Below are positions 20,619 through 29,897 of a stretch of DNA of 64,000 nucleotides, one piece after another. The translations under genes were made by a program, and so were the position numbers. Source of the DNA: Actinomycetota bacterium. GTDB taxonomy: Bacteria; Actinomycetota; Coriobacteriia; Anaerosomatales; UBA912. The notes under the pieces are model-generated. The model was not told where the DNA came from. It searched no databases and was given only the letters and a program-made list of their open reading frames with translations. Position 1 is the stretch's first letter. Every line of letters begins with the position of its first letter. The DNA lies in the NCBI GenBank assembly GCA_018334075.1, contig JAGXSC010000021.1:1-64000 (forward strand), written 5' to 3'.

Positions 20619-22373
20619 TTACTCCCACACCTCCTCAAGCAGATCGTCGCCGAGCATCTCCGAGACCGGACACCCCGGAACACCGCCGAGCATCTCATCG
20701 ATACTGGCCCCTGGAGCCACCATCGGATAAACGCACTCCTCGGGGGCGACCCGGAAATCAAGCATAGCTGGACCCGGATGCTCGAAGGCACGAAGAAGAG
20801 CGGCATCGACATCTTCGGGGTGAGATATCTTCTCGCCCATCCATCCATAAGCCTCGGCGAGCTTCACGAAATCCGGTATATCCCGAGACAGGACAGATGC
20901 CGAGTAGCGTCTTTCATAAAAGAGCTCCTGCCACTGACGAACCATGCCCAGGAAGCCGTTGTTCAATATAACTACCTTGACCGGCAGATTGTTGATAGCC
21001 GCCGTGGCCATCTCTTGGCTGTTCATCTGAATAGAGCCGTCGCCTGCAATGTCGATGACAAGCGCGTCCGGCCTTCCGACCTGAGCGCCGATCGCTGCGG
21101 GCAATCCATAGCCCATCGTACCGAGTCCGCCCGAGGAGGCCCAGGAGCGAGGGTGCCTCAGTGTGTAGAACTGGCATGCCCACATCTGGTTCTGGCCAAC
21201 TTCAGTGCAGATTATCGTATCGCGATCTTTTGTAAGCTCGCTGACCCTCTCAACCACATACTGAGGGTAGAGAACTCCCGGCTCGGTAGCGTAATGCAGG
21301 GGGAACCTCTTGCGCCAGTCATCGATCACTCTCATCCACGCATCGGTTCGCGGCTGCGCGACCATCTTGCGCAACTCAGCGACTATACCCGCGAGAATGG
21401 TTTTTGCGTCCCCGACTACCGGGACGTCCACGTTCTTATTTTTTCCAATCTCGGCTGGATCGATGTCGATGTGGATGACTTTCGCTTTGCTGGCAAAGGC
21501 CGAGAGCTTGCCCGTCACCCTGTCGTCAAAGCGAACTCCAACCGCGATGAGCAGGTCGGTCTCAGTAATCGAGTAGTTGGTGTACTTGGCGCCGTGCATT
21601 CCAGGCATGCCGATCCAAAGATGATGGTCCTCAGGAAAGGCGCCCTTGCCCATCATCGTAGTTGTCACCGGAATCTGCATGAGCTCGGCGAGATCCTTCA
21701 GCTCTTTGGCAGCGGCACTGGCGATAACTCCGCCGCCGACGTAAAGGAGTGGTTTGCGAGCCTTCGAGATCATCTGGGCTGCCTGCTTGATCTGTTTGGC
21801 GTGCCCGCGATAGGTGGGCCTATAGCCCGGAAGATGTGCGACCTCGGGCCACTCGTACTCCAGCTCACCCTTGCTGACATCAACCGGAATGTCTATGAGC
21901 ACCGGGCCTGGCCTTCCAGTCGTCGCTATATGGAAAGCCTCTTTCACCACTGACGGCACCTCGCTCGCGCACTTTATCAGGTAGTTGTGCTTGGTGATAG
22001 GCAAGGTTATTCCGGTGATGTCAGACTCCTGGAATGCATCCGTGCCGATAACGCTGGTAGCGACCTGCGCTGTGATAACAACAATCGGAATGGAGTCCAT
22101 GTAAGCGGTGGCGATGCCGGTCACGGTGTTAGTGGCCCCCGGCCCGCTTGTGGTAAGAGCGACACCGCATCTGCCTGTCGCGCGAGCATAGCCATCCGCC
22201 ATATGAACAGCACCTTGCTCATGGCGAGGCAGAATAGTGCGAACTTGGTCGTGCTCATAGAGGGCGTCGAAGATGGGAAGAGCGACGCCACCCGGATAGC
22301 CGAAGATCGTGTCAACGCCTTCAGCAACCAATCCTTTGACGAGTGCTTGGGCACCAGTAACTTTATTGCTCAT
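20619..22373 (-). CDS. ilvB: Acetolactate synthase large (catalytic) subunit
   Basis: 584 residues, thiamine-diphosphate enzyme of the biosynthetic acetohydroxyacid synthase type. The catalytic Glu is E52 (RHEQGAVHMADGYAR), followed by the FAD-binding middle domain and the C-terminal ThDP motif GDGSIQMN...NN. Forms acetolactate from pyruvate, or acetohydroxybutyrate with 2-oxobutyrate. First gene of the operon running to leuC. The ribosome site is weak, and a regulatory leader of about 390 bases precedes it. Confidence 0.96.
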   Translation of the reverse strand: MSNKVTGAQALVKGLVAEGVDTIFGYPGGVALPIFDALYEHDQVRTILPRHEQGAVHMADGYARATGRCGVALTTSGPGATNTVTGIATAYMDSIPIVVITAQVATSVIGTDAFQESDITGITLPITKHNYLIKCASEVPSVVKEAFHIATTGRPGPVLIDIPVDVSKGELEYEWPEVAHLPGYRPTYRGHAKQIKQAAQMISKARKPLLYVGGGVIASAAAKELKDLAELMQIPVTTTMMGKGAFPEDHHLWIGMPGMHGAKYTNYSITETDLLIAVGVRFDDRVTGKLSAFASKAKVIHIDIDPAEIGKNKNVDVPVVGDAKTILAGIVAELRKMVAQPRTDAWMRVIDDWRKRFPLHYATEPGVLYPQYVVERVSELTKDRDTIICTEVGQNQMWACQFYTLRHPRSWASSGGLGTMGYGLPAAIGAQVGRPDALVIDIAGDGSIQMNSQEMATAAINNLPVKVVILNNGFLGMVRQWQELFYERRYSASVLSRDIPDFVKLAEAYGWMGEKISHPEDVDAALLRAFEHPGPAMLDFRVAPEECVYPMVAPGASIDEMLGGVPGCPVSEMLGDDLLEEVWE

Positions 22374-22765
22374 AAGCTACCGGCCAATGCAGGAAACCCT
22401 GGAGCAACCCCAGGAGCTAATCTGATTTTGACAATGCGGCGCATCATGTTGTACCTGCACTTTCGGGTCAAGTACAACCGCAACGCCGCACGAAGTGAAC
22501 ACCATAAACTGATGTCGACAAGCCCTTGACCGCAAAAAGCATACGACCTTGGGCTCGCACGGCAGATAACGGTTGCCACCGACTCGACTTACTTGCCTCT
22601 TGCGCCCATGAAGGTCATTCGTGGATCGCATGAAACTTTTGGCCGAGTGGCTCGGGAGTGGTTTCGAGTCGTCTCGCGTCAGGCTTCCACGATAAATCCC
22701 GACTCACTGTAACGAAGGTTCGCCTCTACTCGTCTCCGTCAAAGCCATATTCCGATATTTACTTA
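22374..22765 (-). promoter_or_regulatory. T-box-like leader of the ilv-leu operon
   Basis: This gene-free stretch, read on the minus strand from the predicted transcript start near 22765, has T-box hallmarks: a GACGAGTAG element near 22731, paired GAGTCG/CGACTC arms of a stem I, a CGAA-NNN-A...GAG specifier-like segment near 22651-22666, and a GGTGGCAACC T-box core at about 22571-22580. Further on is a strong hairpin (22436-22489, GCGGCG and TTGTAC arms) and a CCTGG/CCAGG hairpin near 22398-22415. By position the specifier reads ACC (Thr) at 22660-22662, or AAC by a one-base shift, not a branched-chain codon, so identity of the sensed tRNA is uncertain. A small open frame ending on the ilvB start codon is also present. 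Confidence 0.65.
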
Positions 22766-22771
22766 TCGCGA

Positions 22772-22800
22772 AGTATATTGAAGTTCCAAAGATACGGCAA
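22772..22800 (-). promoter_or_regulatory. Sigma70-like promoter of the ilv-leu operon
   Basis: Minus-strand TTGCCG and TATACT separated by 17 bases, close to consensus. Transcription would start near 22765 and run through the T-box-like leader into ilvB. The -35 element abuts the terminator hairpin of the 43-heme cytochrome gene. Confidence 0.7.
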
Positions 22801-22837
22801 TCGCCAGGGCTGCTGGAGATACCAAAAGCCCTGACGA
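22801..22837 (-). terminator. Hairpin terminator after the 43-heme cytochrome gene
   Basis: An 11-bp inverted repeat (UCGUCAGGGCU ... AGCCCUGGCGA, one G-U pair) begins about 23 bases after the stop of the cytochrome gene. Only a short T-rich stretch follows. It separates the cytochrome transcript from the ilvB promoter. Confidence 0.6.
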
Positions 22838-22859
22838 TCTTTACCACACGCCACTTTCG

Positions 22860-25800
22860 CTACTGAAATACCCTTAGCTCAGCGACGCCATAGCCATTGG
22901 ATCGCCCAGTGCCAGTCCTACTGCACTCGACTCGAATCCATCGTGCGTCCCGTGCTGAGAACGTGATTCGCTGCACGGCAGATGTTCCGCTTTCTGTTCT
23001 GAACGCCTCGGTCCAATTTCGATTATCCGTTGAGACCAATATGCGATAGTTTCTCGCCCAAAGATCACCGCTCCATGCGATCTCTACAGTCCTTACCCTG
23101 AACCTTGACCCCAAATCAACAGCAAGCCACTCCGTAGTCGTACTGCCTCCGGTCCTGTTTGACCACCAGAAGGTGCTCAGATTGCCGTCGCCTGCCGTAC
23201 CCGGTGTATTAGTCGTGCTTGCCGATCGCGATGCCGTGAAGGCCCTGTTCAGCGCGAGATTGGTAGGCGCCACCGCGACCGCAGATAGAGCCACGTTTCT
23301 CGTCGTGGTCCCTCCCGCAGTAACGGTTACGGAACCCGACCATGTGTGATATCCGGTTCTCGAGACGGTCATCGAATACGTTCCTGGAACGATATTGGCC
23401 AGCGTGTAAGTTCCATCAGATGCGGTTGTCGCTGACCCAACGTTGACGACGGTCACTGTGGCGCCACCGACCGAGGCGGTAGTTGTCGCGTCAGTTACGC
23501 GACCCGCTACGATACCGGTCGTCATACCCGGTATCCCGCCAGGCATGATGTTCGGCCAGAATGTACCTTGCCGCGGATGCTCCTCTGGATCGCACGCCGC
23601 ACCGCAATCTTGTTCCTGCCAACCCTGCGGCGTATAGCTCCTAACGCTTATACGCGAAGTACCACCATCGTTTTGGCCGGTCCCGGGCCATGCCCTGTAA
23701 GCAGGTGGATCACATACTGTGCCGAGCAACCGGGGCCTGCCCCAGCCATGTGGAATAGCTACATGACACTGATTACAGTAAGCTCCTTCCCGACCCCTGT
23801 CATCGTGCTCCTGATGCGCATTCGTGCTCCAGGTTCCTCCAGGAGTCCGAAGATCATGGCACTTTTCGCAGATTATCCTGGCCGGCTGTGAGCCCTCCTT
23901 TGTCATGCTCATCCCCGTCGGGGAGTTGGCGCTTAGTTGCGCGGTATTGCTCTCGTTGCCCGTCGTGACACGGAATGGATTCGGAAACGCCGGATCGATA
24001 TTGATTCTCATCGCCGCGCCATGAGGCCCTGCCGCGTTGGTATATGTATGGCAATCATTGCATGTGACAATAGAGTCGTATGTCCATCCCGGCAAAAGGA
24101 ATGTATTCACTGGTGGCAGTGCCCATGTATAGGTGATCCCGTTTACCACAAATCTGTTACGCATGCCCGGAAGATCCGCTCGCACCCTGTGCATCGACGC
24201 ATTCCTAGGATCGAACTCCATCGCTTGGCGCGCATTGTGCGCGGAGTCAGGGTGACAAGTCAGGCAACGAAGATCGTTAGCTTCGATGGCCGCGCGCACG
24301 ACAGGGTTCGTGGACCTGTGGCATGTCGCACAGTTATAACCCAGCACTAAATGCTCCTCGTCCACAAACCGGAAGTGGCAACCCTCGCACCCAACACCAT
24401 TGGCCGGTCTTCCATCATGTACTCCCCTGTGCCTGTCAAGCCCAATCCCTGGGTGGCATGTGGAGCAGTTCGTGGTCGTGGCTGGCTGACTCGGACTGAT
24501 GTGACACACCGAACACCCTCCACCAGGAGCAGCGGTAGTATGAATGGTGGCAACATCCTGAATGTTATGGCAGCCGGCACCCGCGCAACCGGTGTTCGTT
24601 GACACGTGTCGCTGAGGCATTTGATCGTGGTAAACAGGATGACATTGTGTGCACCCACGATCCCAGACAGCTGGGAACCTCTCATAGACATGGCACCGCA
24701 CGCAACCTATAGGTCCAACTCCTGGCCTTCTGTGCTCAGCTGAGAGATCCACGTAGTGACACGCCCTGCAGTTCTGCTGCAGTGTTGCCTGATGAGCGGC
24801 TGCCGGATAGTGCCTCTGCTCTACAGGCGAGTAATCATGACAGTTGACGCACCTGGCGGTTACTGTAGTGTCCACTGCCGCGTTATGGCAGGTTCCACAC
24901 TCAGGATGCAGGGCAATCACATCCGCGGTCCTGTGGCACGCGACGCACTCCTGGCTATCTGGCGCCTGATGAATTACATCAATGTCTCCGTGCACGACGT
25001 GGCACGTCGAGCAGTCCGCCGTGGCCCTACTCCAGTCAATGCGAGCTGTATCGGTGTTTAGATGACATAGCGCACAGGTATCGGTGTACTGGGGATACCT
25101 GTCCATAAACGGCTCATGCACCTGAGGTAGCATGTTCGAGCCATGGCATCCCGCCAAGGCGCACGAGGGATCCATTGCGCCAAACTCATGCAGGGTGTCC
25201 ATATTCCGATGGTATTCAACGCCGGTGACAGCATGACAGCTTGAACACTCCGCGGTCTCGGCGGCCAGGTCAGGTACGCGCGCTCGATTTGCATGACAGA
25301 CGTTGCAACTTTGCGGAGCTCCTGCGTGCAATGGCGCGACGTCTATGGCACCATCAACAATGACACCATGGCAACGCCCGCATCCCGCAACCGATGCAGT
25401 ACTGGTGGCAAGATGCGCTGTCAAATCATCATGATAAGTAACATGGCAGGCTGTGCATCGGGTATCGCGCGCGTCGATCGCGGCTTCCGATCGCTGACCC
25501 ATCTCGCCTTCGAAGTAAGAGTGACATATCGCGCAACCGGTAAGTTGGCGTCCGGAAGGAGTCGTTGCGGTCATCCCAGTACCGTGCTCTATCGTCAGGT
25601 CGGCGGAGTGACAGCTAACGCACGATACCTCGGGATCCTCGGCGAACACAGACTGATGTATCTCACCGATCGGCCCATGAACATCGTGACACGCATTGCA
25701 ACCTGTCTGCCGGGTAGCGATTGCGATGCCGGTTCTCAAATCAGTGGACCGATGACAGCTTGCGCAAGACAAGGCGTTGCCTCGTGCGTCGTAGCGCGGC

Positions 25801-27374
25801 AGCCGGGTCACCACTTCGACTCCACCCACCATTTCAAAGGTGCCCATATGCTCATCAACAAGGTTGCTGGTATGGCACATCGCACAGTCGGTAGTGGCCG
25901 GGCCAGCCAGTGACCCCGTCCAGTATGCGTAATTTGGTATCCCGCCGGCTCCAATCAATAGTGGACTGGCCCAATGCACCGGCCTGTGAGCCACGTCTTG
26001 CTCCACTCTTACGTGGCAGGCGTCACATGCGGTCTGACGCTGCTCGATCGCCCTGATGACAACAGGATCCGCGGAACGATGACAGTCCATACATGTAAAA
26101 TCGCGGACGATTTCCGTGTGGGCCAGCATCAGGTCGGGAGTGGTATGACAGCCATCTCCGCCGCAACCCGCCATATCCCACGTGCTGCGATGCGCAACTT
26201 CGTCGTAGTGCTGCTCGAAAGTGAAATGGCACACAGTGCAATCGCCTGTAGCCGGCAAGGTCGCAGGCTGAGACGGTGCGACCGGCGAATGGCACACCAG
26301 GCAAGATCGCCTTTCGGGGATCGCCGGATATACCGCGGCGGTGTGAATCTCGGCAAGATCGGTCCCGGCATGGCAGGCAAGGCAGACCTCACCGGCCGCC
26401 ACTATCACATGCCCGGCTTCCGCCGCAGCATGATATGGATCCGCGGAACCGACTGTGTGACAGCCGCCTTGTATGCAGCTCTGATTCCATACCGTATAAG
26501 TATCACGCGGGTAGGGATGGCAGACCGCACACCCGATCCCCGTAGTGCTCGCGCTGGGTCTCTGATGCTCGGCTTCCAGATCAAGAGCGTGACATGAGGA
26601 GCAGGTGACTCCCTCGATCACTCCATCTTCGGCGACGTGATCGATGCTTTCGTAGCCATGATACGCCTCGTACCCGACATGACAGACATCGGCACATCCT
26701 GGTGAAAACCCAGGAAGCCCAGCTTGCGATACAGCATGACACGCAGGGTTTATGCACGTCGATGTCGTAACACCCACAATAAGTCCATCGGTTTGTCTCA
26801 TCGGGACAGCGGGATAATCCGGCAGCGCGTGATTCTCATGAGCCACAGGGGCCACATGACAGGCCGAGCAGGCTGCCGAGGCATGACATCGCGAGCACTG
26901 TGGGTACTCGTCACCGAACTCCCGCTCAACCCAATCCTCTGTGATATGAATCTGATGGAGGGCGGCGGGAGAGGCCAGTAAGGACTGCGCGTTCGCAAAA
27001 AACCCGTACTCCGTCAAAGTCAGATTGTTCACCCGAGGCTCGGGCATCGGGAACCAAAAGTCCTGCGAGCCATCGTGACAGCTATGACAGAACCTCATCT
27101 CCGCATGGTAGTGAATCAATACGTCCCTACCTGCCCAGCGAGTTTGGTCGGGAAGATTGAAGTGACATGTTCGACATCGGTTGTAATCAACCAGCTCAGA
27201 CACAGAAAAGTTGACTCGGCTGAATACGGGAGCGTCGGCCGCTACGTCGTGACACGCGATACACTCAGCGTTGGTCTCGAAAGGCGGCTCCGGCAGTGCA
27301 GCAAAAGCTGACGTCGTCCCCCAAAAAAAGGCAGAAACCAACATTAACGCAATAACCCCAAATCGAACACGCAT
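22860..27374 (-). CDS. Giant 43-heme secreted cytochrome with carboxypeptidase-regulatory and F5/8C domains
   Basis: 1504 residues. Signal peptide at 1-26 (cleavage after SAFA). Residues about 36-1200 carry 43 heme motifs by my count: 37 CXXCH, five CX4CH (CINPACH, CIQGGCH, CGGDGCH, CALAGCH, CAGAGCH) and one CX3CH (CADVCH), at an average of one per 27 residues. Then comes a carboxypeptidase-regulatory-like beta domain (GRVTDATTTASVGGATVTV ... DGTYTLANIVPGTYSM) and a C-terminal discoidin/F5-8C domain (TAGDGNLSTFWWSN ... EWLAVDLGS ... WIRVECSRTG), families that bind carbohydrate or surfaces. No C-terminal membrane helix. Likely an extracellular electron conduit anchored to a glycan or mineral. 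Single-gene unit with its own promoter region and terminator. Confidence 0.93.
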   Translation of the reverse strand: MRVRFGVIALMLVSAFFWGTTSAFAALPEPPFETNAECIACHDVAADAPVFSRVNFSVSELVDYNRCRTCHFNLPDQTRWAGRDVLIHYHAEMRFCHSCHDGSQDFWFPMPEPRVNNLTLTEYGFFANAQSLLASPAALHQIHITEDWVEREFGDEYPQCSRCHASAACSACHVAPVAHENHALPDYPAVPMRQTDGLIVGVTTSTCINPACHAVSQAGLPGFSPGCADVCHVGYEAYHGYESIDHVAEDGVIEGVTCSSCHALDLEAEHQRPSASTTGIGCAVCHPYPRDTYTVWNQSCIQGGCHTVGSADPYHAAAEAGHVIVAAGEVCLACHAGTDLAEIHTAAVYPAIPERRSCLVCHSPVAPSQPATLPATGDCTVCHFTFEQHYDEVAHRSTWDMAGCGGDGCHTTPDLMLAHTEIVRDFTCMDCHRSADPVVIRAIEQRQTACDACHVRVEQDVAHRPVHWASPLLIGAGGIPNYAYWTGSLAGPATTDCAMCHTSNLVDEHMGTFEMVGGVEVVTRLPRYDARGNALSCASCHRSTDLRTGIAIATRQTGCNACHDVHGPIGEIHQSVFAEDPEVSCVSCHSADLTIEHGTGMTATTPSGRQLTGCAICHSYFEGEMGQRSEAAIDARDTRCTACHVTYHDDLTAHLATSTASVAGCGRCHGVIVDGAIDVAPLHAGAPQSCNVCHANRARVPDLAAETAECSSCHAVTGVEYHRNMDTLHEFGAMDPSCALAGCHGSNMLPQVHEPFMDRYPQYTDTCALCHLNTDTARIDWSRATADCSTCHVVHGDIDVIHQAPDSQECVACHRTADVIALHPECGTCHNAAVDTTVTARCVNCHDYSPVEQRHYPAAAHQATLQQNCRACHYVDLSAEHRRPGVGPIGCVRCHVYERFPAVWDRGCTQCHPVYHDQMPQRHVSTNTGCAGAGCHNIQDVATIHTTAAPGGGCSVCHISPSQPATTTNCSTCHPGIGLDRHRGVHDGRPANGVGCEGCHFRFVDEEHLVLGYNCATCHRSTNPVVRAAIEANDLRCLTCHPDSAHNARQAMEFDPRNASMHRVRADLPGMRNRFVVNGITYTWALPPVNTFLLPGWTYDSIVTCNDCHTYTNAAGPHGAAMRINIDPAFPNPFRVTTGNESNTAQLSANSPTGMSMTKEGSQPARIICEKCHDLRTPGGTWSTNAHQEHDDRGREGAYCNQCHVAIPHGWGRPRLLGTVCDPPAYRAWPGTGQNDGGTSRISVRSYTPQGWQEQDCGAACDPEEHPRQGTFWPNIMPGGIPGMTTGIVAGRVTDATTTASVGGATVTVVNVGSATTASDGTYTLANIVPGTYSMTVSRTGYHTWSGSVTVTAGGTTTRNVALSAVAVAPTNLALNRAFTASRSASTTNTPGTAGDGNLSTFWWSNRTGGSTTTEWLAVDLGSRFRVRTVEIAWSGDLWARNYRILVSTDNRNWTEAFRTESGTSAVQRITFSARDARWIRVECSRTGTGRSNGYGVAELRVFQ

Positions 27375-27420
27375 AGCGACAGCCGCCCTCTCCTAAAGCC
27401 GCATTGGCTACTATGCGTAA

Positions 27421-27449
27421 AGTATGTGATTTACATCACAATTCCACAA
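27421..27449 (-). promoter_or_regulatory. Possible promoter of the 43-heme cytochrome gene
   Basis: Minus-strand TTGTGG (27444-27449) and CATACT (27421-27426) are 17 bases apart; transcription would begin about 40 bases before the ATG at 27374. Match to consensus is moderate. The Crp-type palindrome fills the spacer. Confidence 0.4.
27425..27440. promoter_or_regulatory. Crp/Fnr-family operator palindrome
   Basis: TGTGATTTACATCACA, a perfect match to TGTGA-N6-TCACA, 51-66 bases upstream of the giant cytochrome start. Crp-type regulators bind this sequence; the regulator is not in the window. A CCCCTAGGGG palindrome lies 13 bases further upstream (27453-27462). Confidence 0.65.
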
Positions 27450-27524
27450 TACCCCCTAGGGGATAATCGCAAATAATTCCCCGATAATCCTGCCTCAATC
27501 GCCTATTATCCTGCTTGGCACCGG

Positions 27525-28769
27525 TCAACGAGCACCCTGAACTACCACTTCTCGGCCTGTTCCGTCTTTACGCGCCCCCAGCAAGGAACTTGACTCTCCC
27601 TGAAAGGCATTGCCCTCGAAGAATCTTACTTCCGCGCCATCGGCGGTCCATCCCATCGGATAGGTATCACGCCTCACCGTAAGGTGGGTCACGCCCCCGG
27701 TACCCAAGTCGATCACTTGGACCCTGGAGTAACCGTCATCCCCAGAAAGAGTCGCCAAAACATGCCTGCCCGTAGGCGACAAACGCAAGTCGCTGTAGCC
27801 AAACGGCCGGTTTCCTGGAGACCCCTGTATGACCCGCCGAGAATCCCTGCCATCGATTGCGGCAATCCATATCGCCGGACCCGTGCCACCCATCGATCCG
27901 CCGCCGGTAGCGTAGACGACCCTGCCCGACATGACATCGATAGCGTTGACGCGGGCTGCCGTCTTTGATCTTGAAAGCGCGCTGCCGGGCCTGAGCACCC
28001 AGAAATACGCCTGCTCGGCCTCAGGTTTGGCAGGATCAAAAGGTGGGATCGCAACCACGGTTCCATCCGCCGCAGCTGCTGGAGAGTGCCCATCGACGAC
28101 CTTTTGCGCTCCGCCTCCCGACACAGGCAGCCTCCAAACCTCAGGACTCGCCGAGCCTGAAGTCACACGCACATATAGCACAGCCGAGGAGTCTTTGAGC
28201 CAAACAGGACGCATAGCCTCGGCGGGACCAGCGCTCCTCGCGACTCCTGTCGAGACGTTCACGAGAACAATCGACCCATCATGCACCGTCGCGATAAAAG
28301 CGCCGTTCGGAGAGAGTGTGATCGGGCCAGTCCCGAGCGAGGCGACCCTCACGGGGTCACGCCCGTCCTCACAAGCCACCCACACTGCGTCTTCAAGGCG
28401 ATAGGCGATCCGCCCGCGAAGGCCACCGGCGCCAGTAGCTGCCTGACTGCCGGTCGTAGTTTCCGTCTTCGGAGGCGCGGCGGAGGTGGCGGCCGGCGTC
28501 GGTTCAGCTGTCGGCGTCGGTTCAGCTGTCGGCCCACCAGAAGCATTCGAGGAAGTCGTGTCGCGATCACCGGATCCTGAACGGTTTTCGGTGGTGTCAG
28601 CGACCTGTCCGCGCTCATCTTTGGCGCTCGGGTCCTGAAAATAGACCGCAACGGCAATGGCTGTCACGACAATCGCAGTGATAGCCGCTACCATGACCGT
28701 CTTTCGCCTGGGGCTGGCGGCTGCAAGCTGCTTCAGAATCTCGCCAACCGCCTCACGTCGGCCCTTCAT
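27525..28769 (-). CDS. Membrane-anchored TolB/WD40-like beta-propeller protein
   Basis: 414 residues. Cytoplasmic N-terminus with RRKTVMV, a transmembrane helix about 25-43, a low-complexity linker rich in Thr, Pro, Ala and Glu with a TAEPTP repeat (about 60-110), then blades typical of TolB-like propellers (PITLSPNGAFIATVHDGSIV, LSPTGRHVLATLSGDDGY, VTHLTVRRDTYPMGWTADG). The propeller is extracytoplasmic. Function unknown. It lies 16 bases after the isocitrate dehydrogenase gene and probably shares its transcript, but nothing links it to that pathway chemically. Confidence 0.8.
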   Translation of the reverse strand: MKGRREAVGEILKQLAAASPRRKTVMVAAITAIVVTAIAVAVYFQDPSAKDERGQVADTTENRSGSGDRDTTSSNASGGPTAEPTPTAEPTPAATSAAPPKTETTTGSQAATGAGGLRGRIAYRLEDAVWVACEDGRDPVRVASLGTGPITLSPNGAFIATVHDGSIVLVNVSTGVARSAGPAEAMRPVWLKDSSAVLYVRVTSGSASPEVWRLPVSGGGAQKVVDGHSPAAAADGTVVAIPPFDPAKPEAEQAYFWVLRPGSALSRSKTAARVNAIDVMSGRVVYATGGGSMGGTGPAIWIAAIDGRDSRRVIQGSPGNRPFGYSDLRLSPTGRHVLATLSGDDGYSRVQVIDLGTGGVTHLTVRRDTYPMGWTADGAEVRFFEGNAFQGESSSLLGARKDGTGREVVVQGAR

Positions 28770-28784
28770 CGCCGAAAACGCTCC

Positions 28785-29879
28785 CTACGCCATCGCCTCA
28801 ATCAGTGCATCGGCATACTCCTGCGTGCCGACAGCGCCATCAGTGTTTCCATAACGCGAGCGCCTGATATCGTAGGTGACCTTCTCGCCGGCGCCAATGA
28901 CCTCGTACACGGCGCCTAGGAGACGGTCAGCCGCATCGCTCTCGCCGAGGTGTCTTAGCATGAGCGTCGCCGAGAGAATCTGCGCCGTCGGGTTTGCCAT
29001 GTTCTTGCCTGCGTACTTTGGCGCCGAGCCATGTACCGGCTCGAACAGAGCGCACTCGGTGCCAATGTTCGCTCCGGGAGCAATGCCCAGTCCTCCGACA
29101 AGACCGGCGGACAGATCGGAAACTATGTCCCCGTAAAGGTTGGGCAGCACGAGTACGTCCCACCATTTCGGGTGAAGCACCAGCTGCATGCAGGTGGCGT
29201 CCACTATGTAATCCTCAAACTCAATTCCGCTGTCGGAGTACTCTTGCGCCACCTCACGGGCGACCTTGAGAAAGAGTCCGTCGGAGTGCTTGAGGATGTT
29301 TGCCTTATGCACCGCTGTGATTTTTTTCCGGCCGTTTGCTATCGCGTAATCAAAGGCGAACTTCACGATTCGCCTTGTGCCAGTGATCGATATCGGCTTT
29401 ATAGACAGTCCGGAGTCCGGACGGATCTTTCCGGCACCACGCTCTTCGGCAAACCGGATGAGATCGGCGGCGTCCTGTGAGCCCTGCTCGAACTCGACTC
29501 CAGCGTAGAGGTCTTCCGTGTTCTCCCTGACGATTACCAGGTCGATATCCTCGAAACGCGCGCCGCTGCCGGGAATCGAAAACGCGGGGCGGAGACAGGC
29601 GTAAAGATCGAGCTCTTTGCGCAAGGCGACATTGACGCTGCGAAAGCCAGTACCTACAGGCGTCGTAATCGGGCCCTTGATAGCGACCTTGTTCTTGCGG
29701 ACGGATTCCAGCACCTCGTCTGGCAGGGGTGTTCCGTACTCGGCCATTACATCCGTGCCGGCGTAAGCGAACTCCCACTCAATATCCACGCCCGTTGCCT
29801 CAACGACGCGGATCATGGCCTGGGTTAGCTCAGGACCAATACCATCGCCGGGAATCACTGTTACCGTGTGCCTCGTCAT
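28785..29879 (-). CDS. icd: Isocitrate dehydrogenase (beta-decarboxylating family, NADP type by residues)
   Basis: 364 residues. The substrate segment RSVNVALRKELDLYACLRP (S81, N83, R87, R98) is the isocitrate form; LeuB has a different sequence there. At the cofactor site K288-Y289 (HGSAPKYAG) and Y336/R340 (VTYDIRR) correspond to E. coli Icd K344, Y345, Y391 and R395, the NADP determinants; NAD forms carry Asp-Ile at the first pair. Oxidises isocitrate to 2-oxoglutarate and CO2. Last enzyme of the citrate-type module starting at 33574. A homoisocitrate role is possible but less likely. Confidence 0.82.
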   Translation of the reverse strand: MTRHTVTVIPGDGIGPELTQAMIRVVEATGVDIEWEFAYAGTDVMAEYGTPLPDEVLESVRKNKVAIKGPITTPVGTGFRSVNVALRKELDLYACLRPAFSIPGSGARFEDIDLVIVRENTEDLYAGVEFEQGSQDAADLIRFAEERGAGKIRPDSGLSIKPISITGTRRIVKFAFDYAIANGRKKITAVHKANILKHSDGLFLKVAREVAQEYSDSGIEFEDYIVDATCMQLVLHPKWWDVLVLPNLYGDIVSDLSAGLVGGLGIAPGANIGTECALFEPVHGSAPKYAGKNMANPTAQILSATLMLRHLGESDAADRLLGAVYEVIGAGEKVTYDIRRSRYGNTDGAVGTQEYADALIEAMA

Positions 29880-29897
29880 GCGTTGCAGACCTCCATT

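Noticed and set aside
20436-21953. 505-codon open frame on the plus strand opposite ilvB
   Set aside because: It lies wholly antisense to ilvB/ilvN, which have clear family motifs; its protein has no recognisable domain and it arises from codon bias of the real gene.
22370-22579. 69-codon frame as a classical attenuator leader peptide of ilvB
   Set aside because: It is not enriched in branched-chain codons and has no good ribosome site; the T-box reading fits better.
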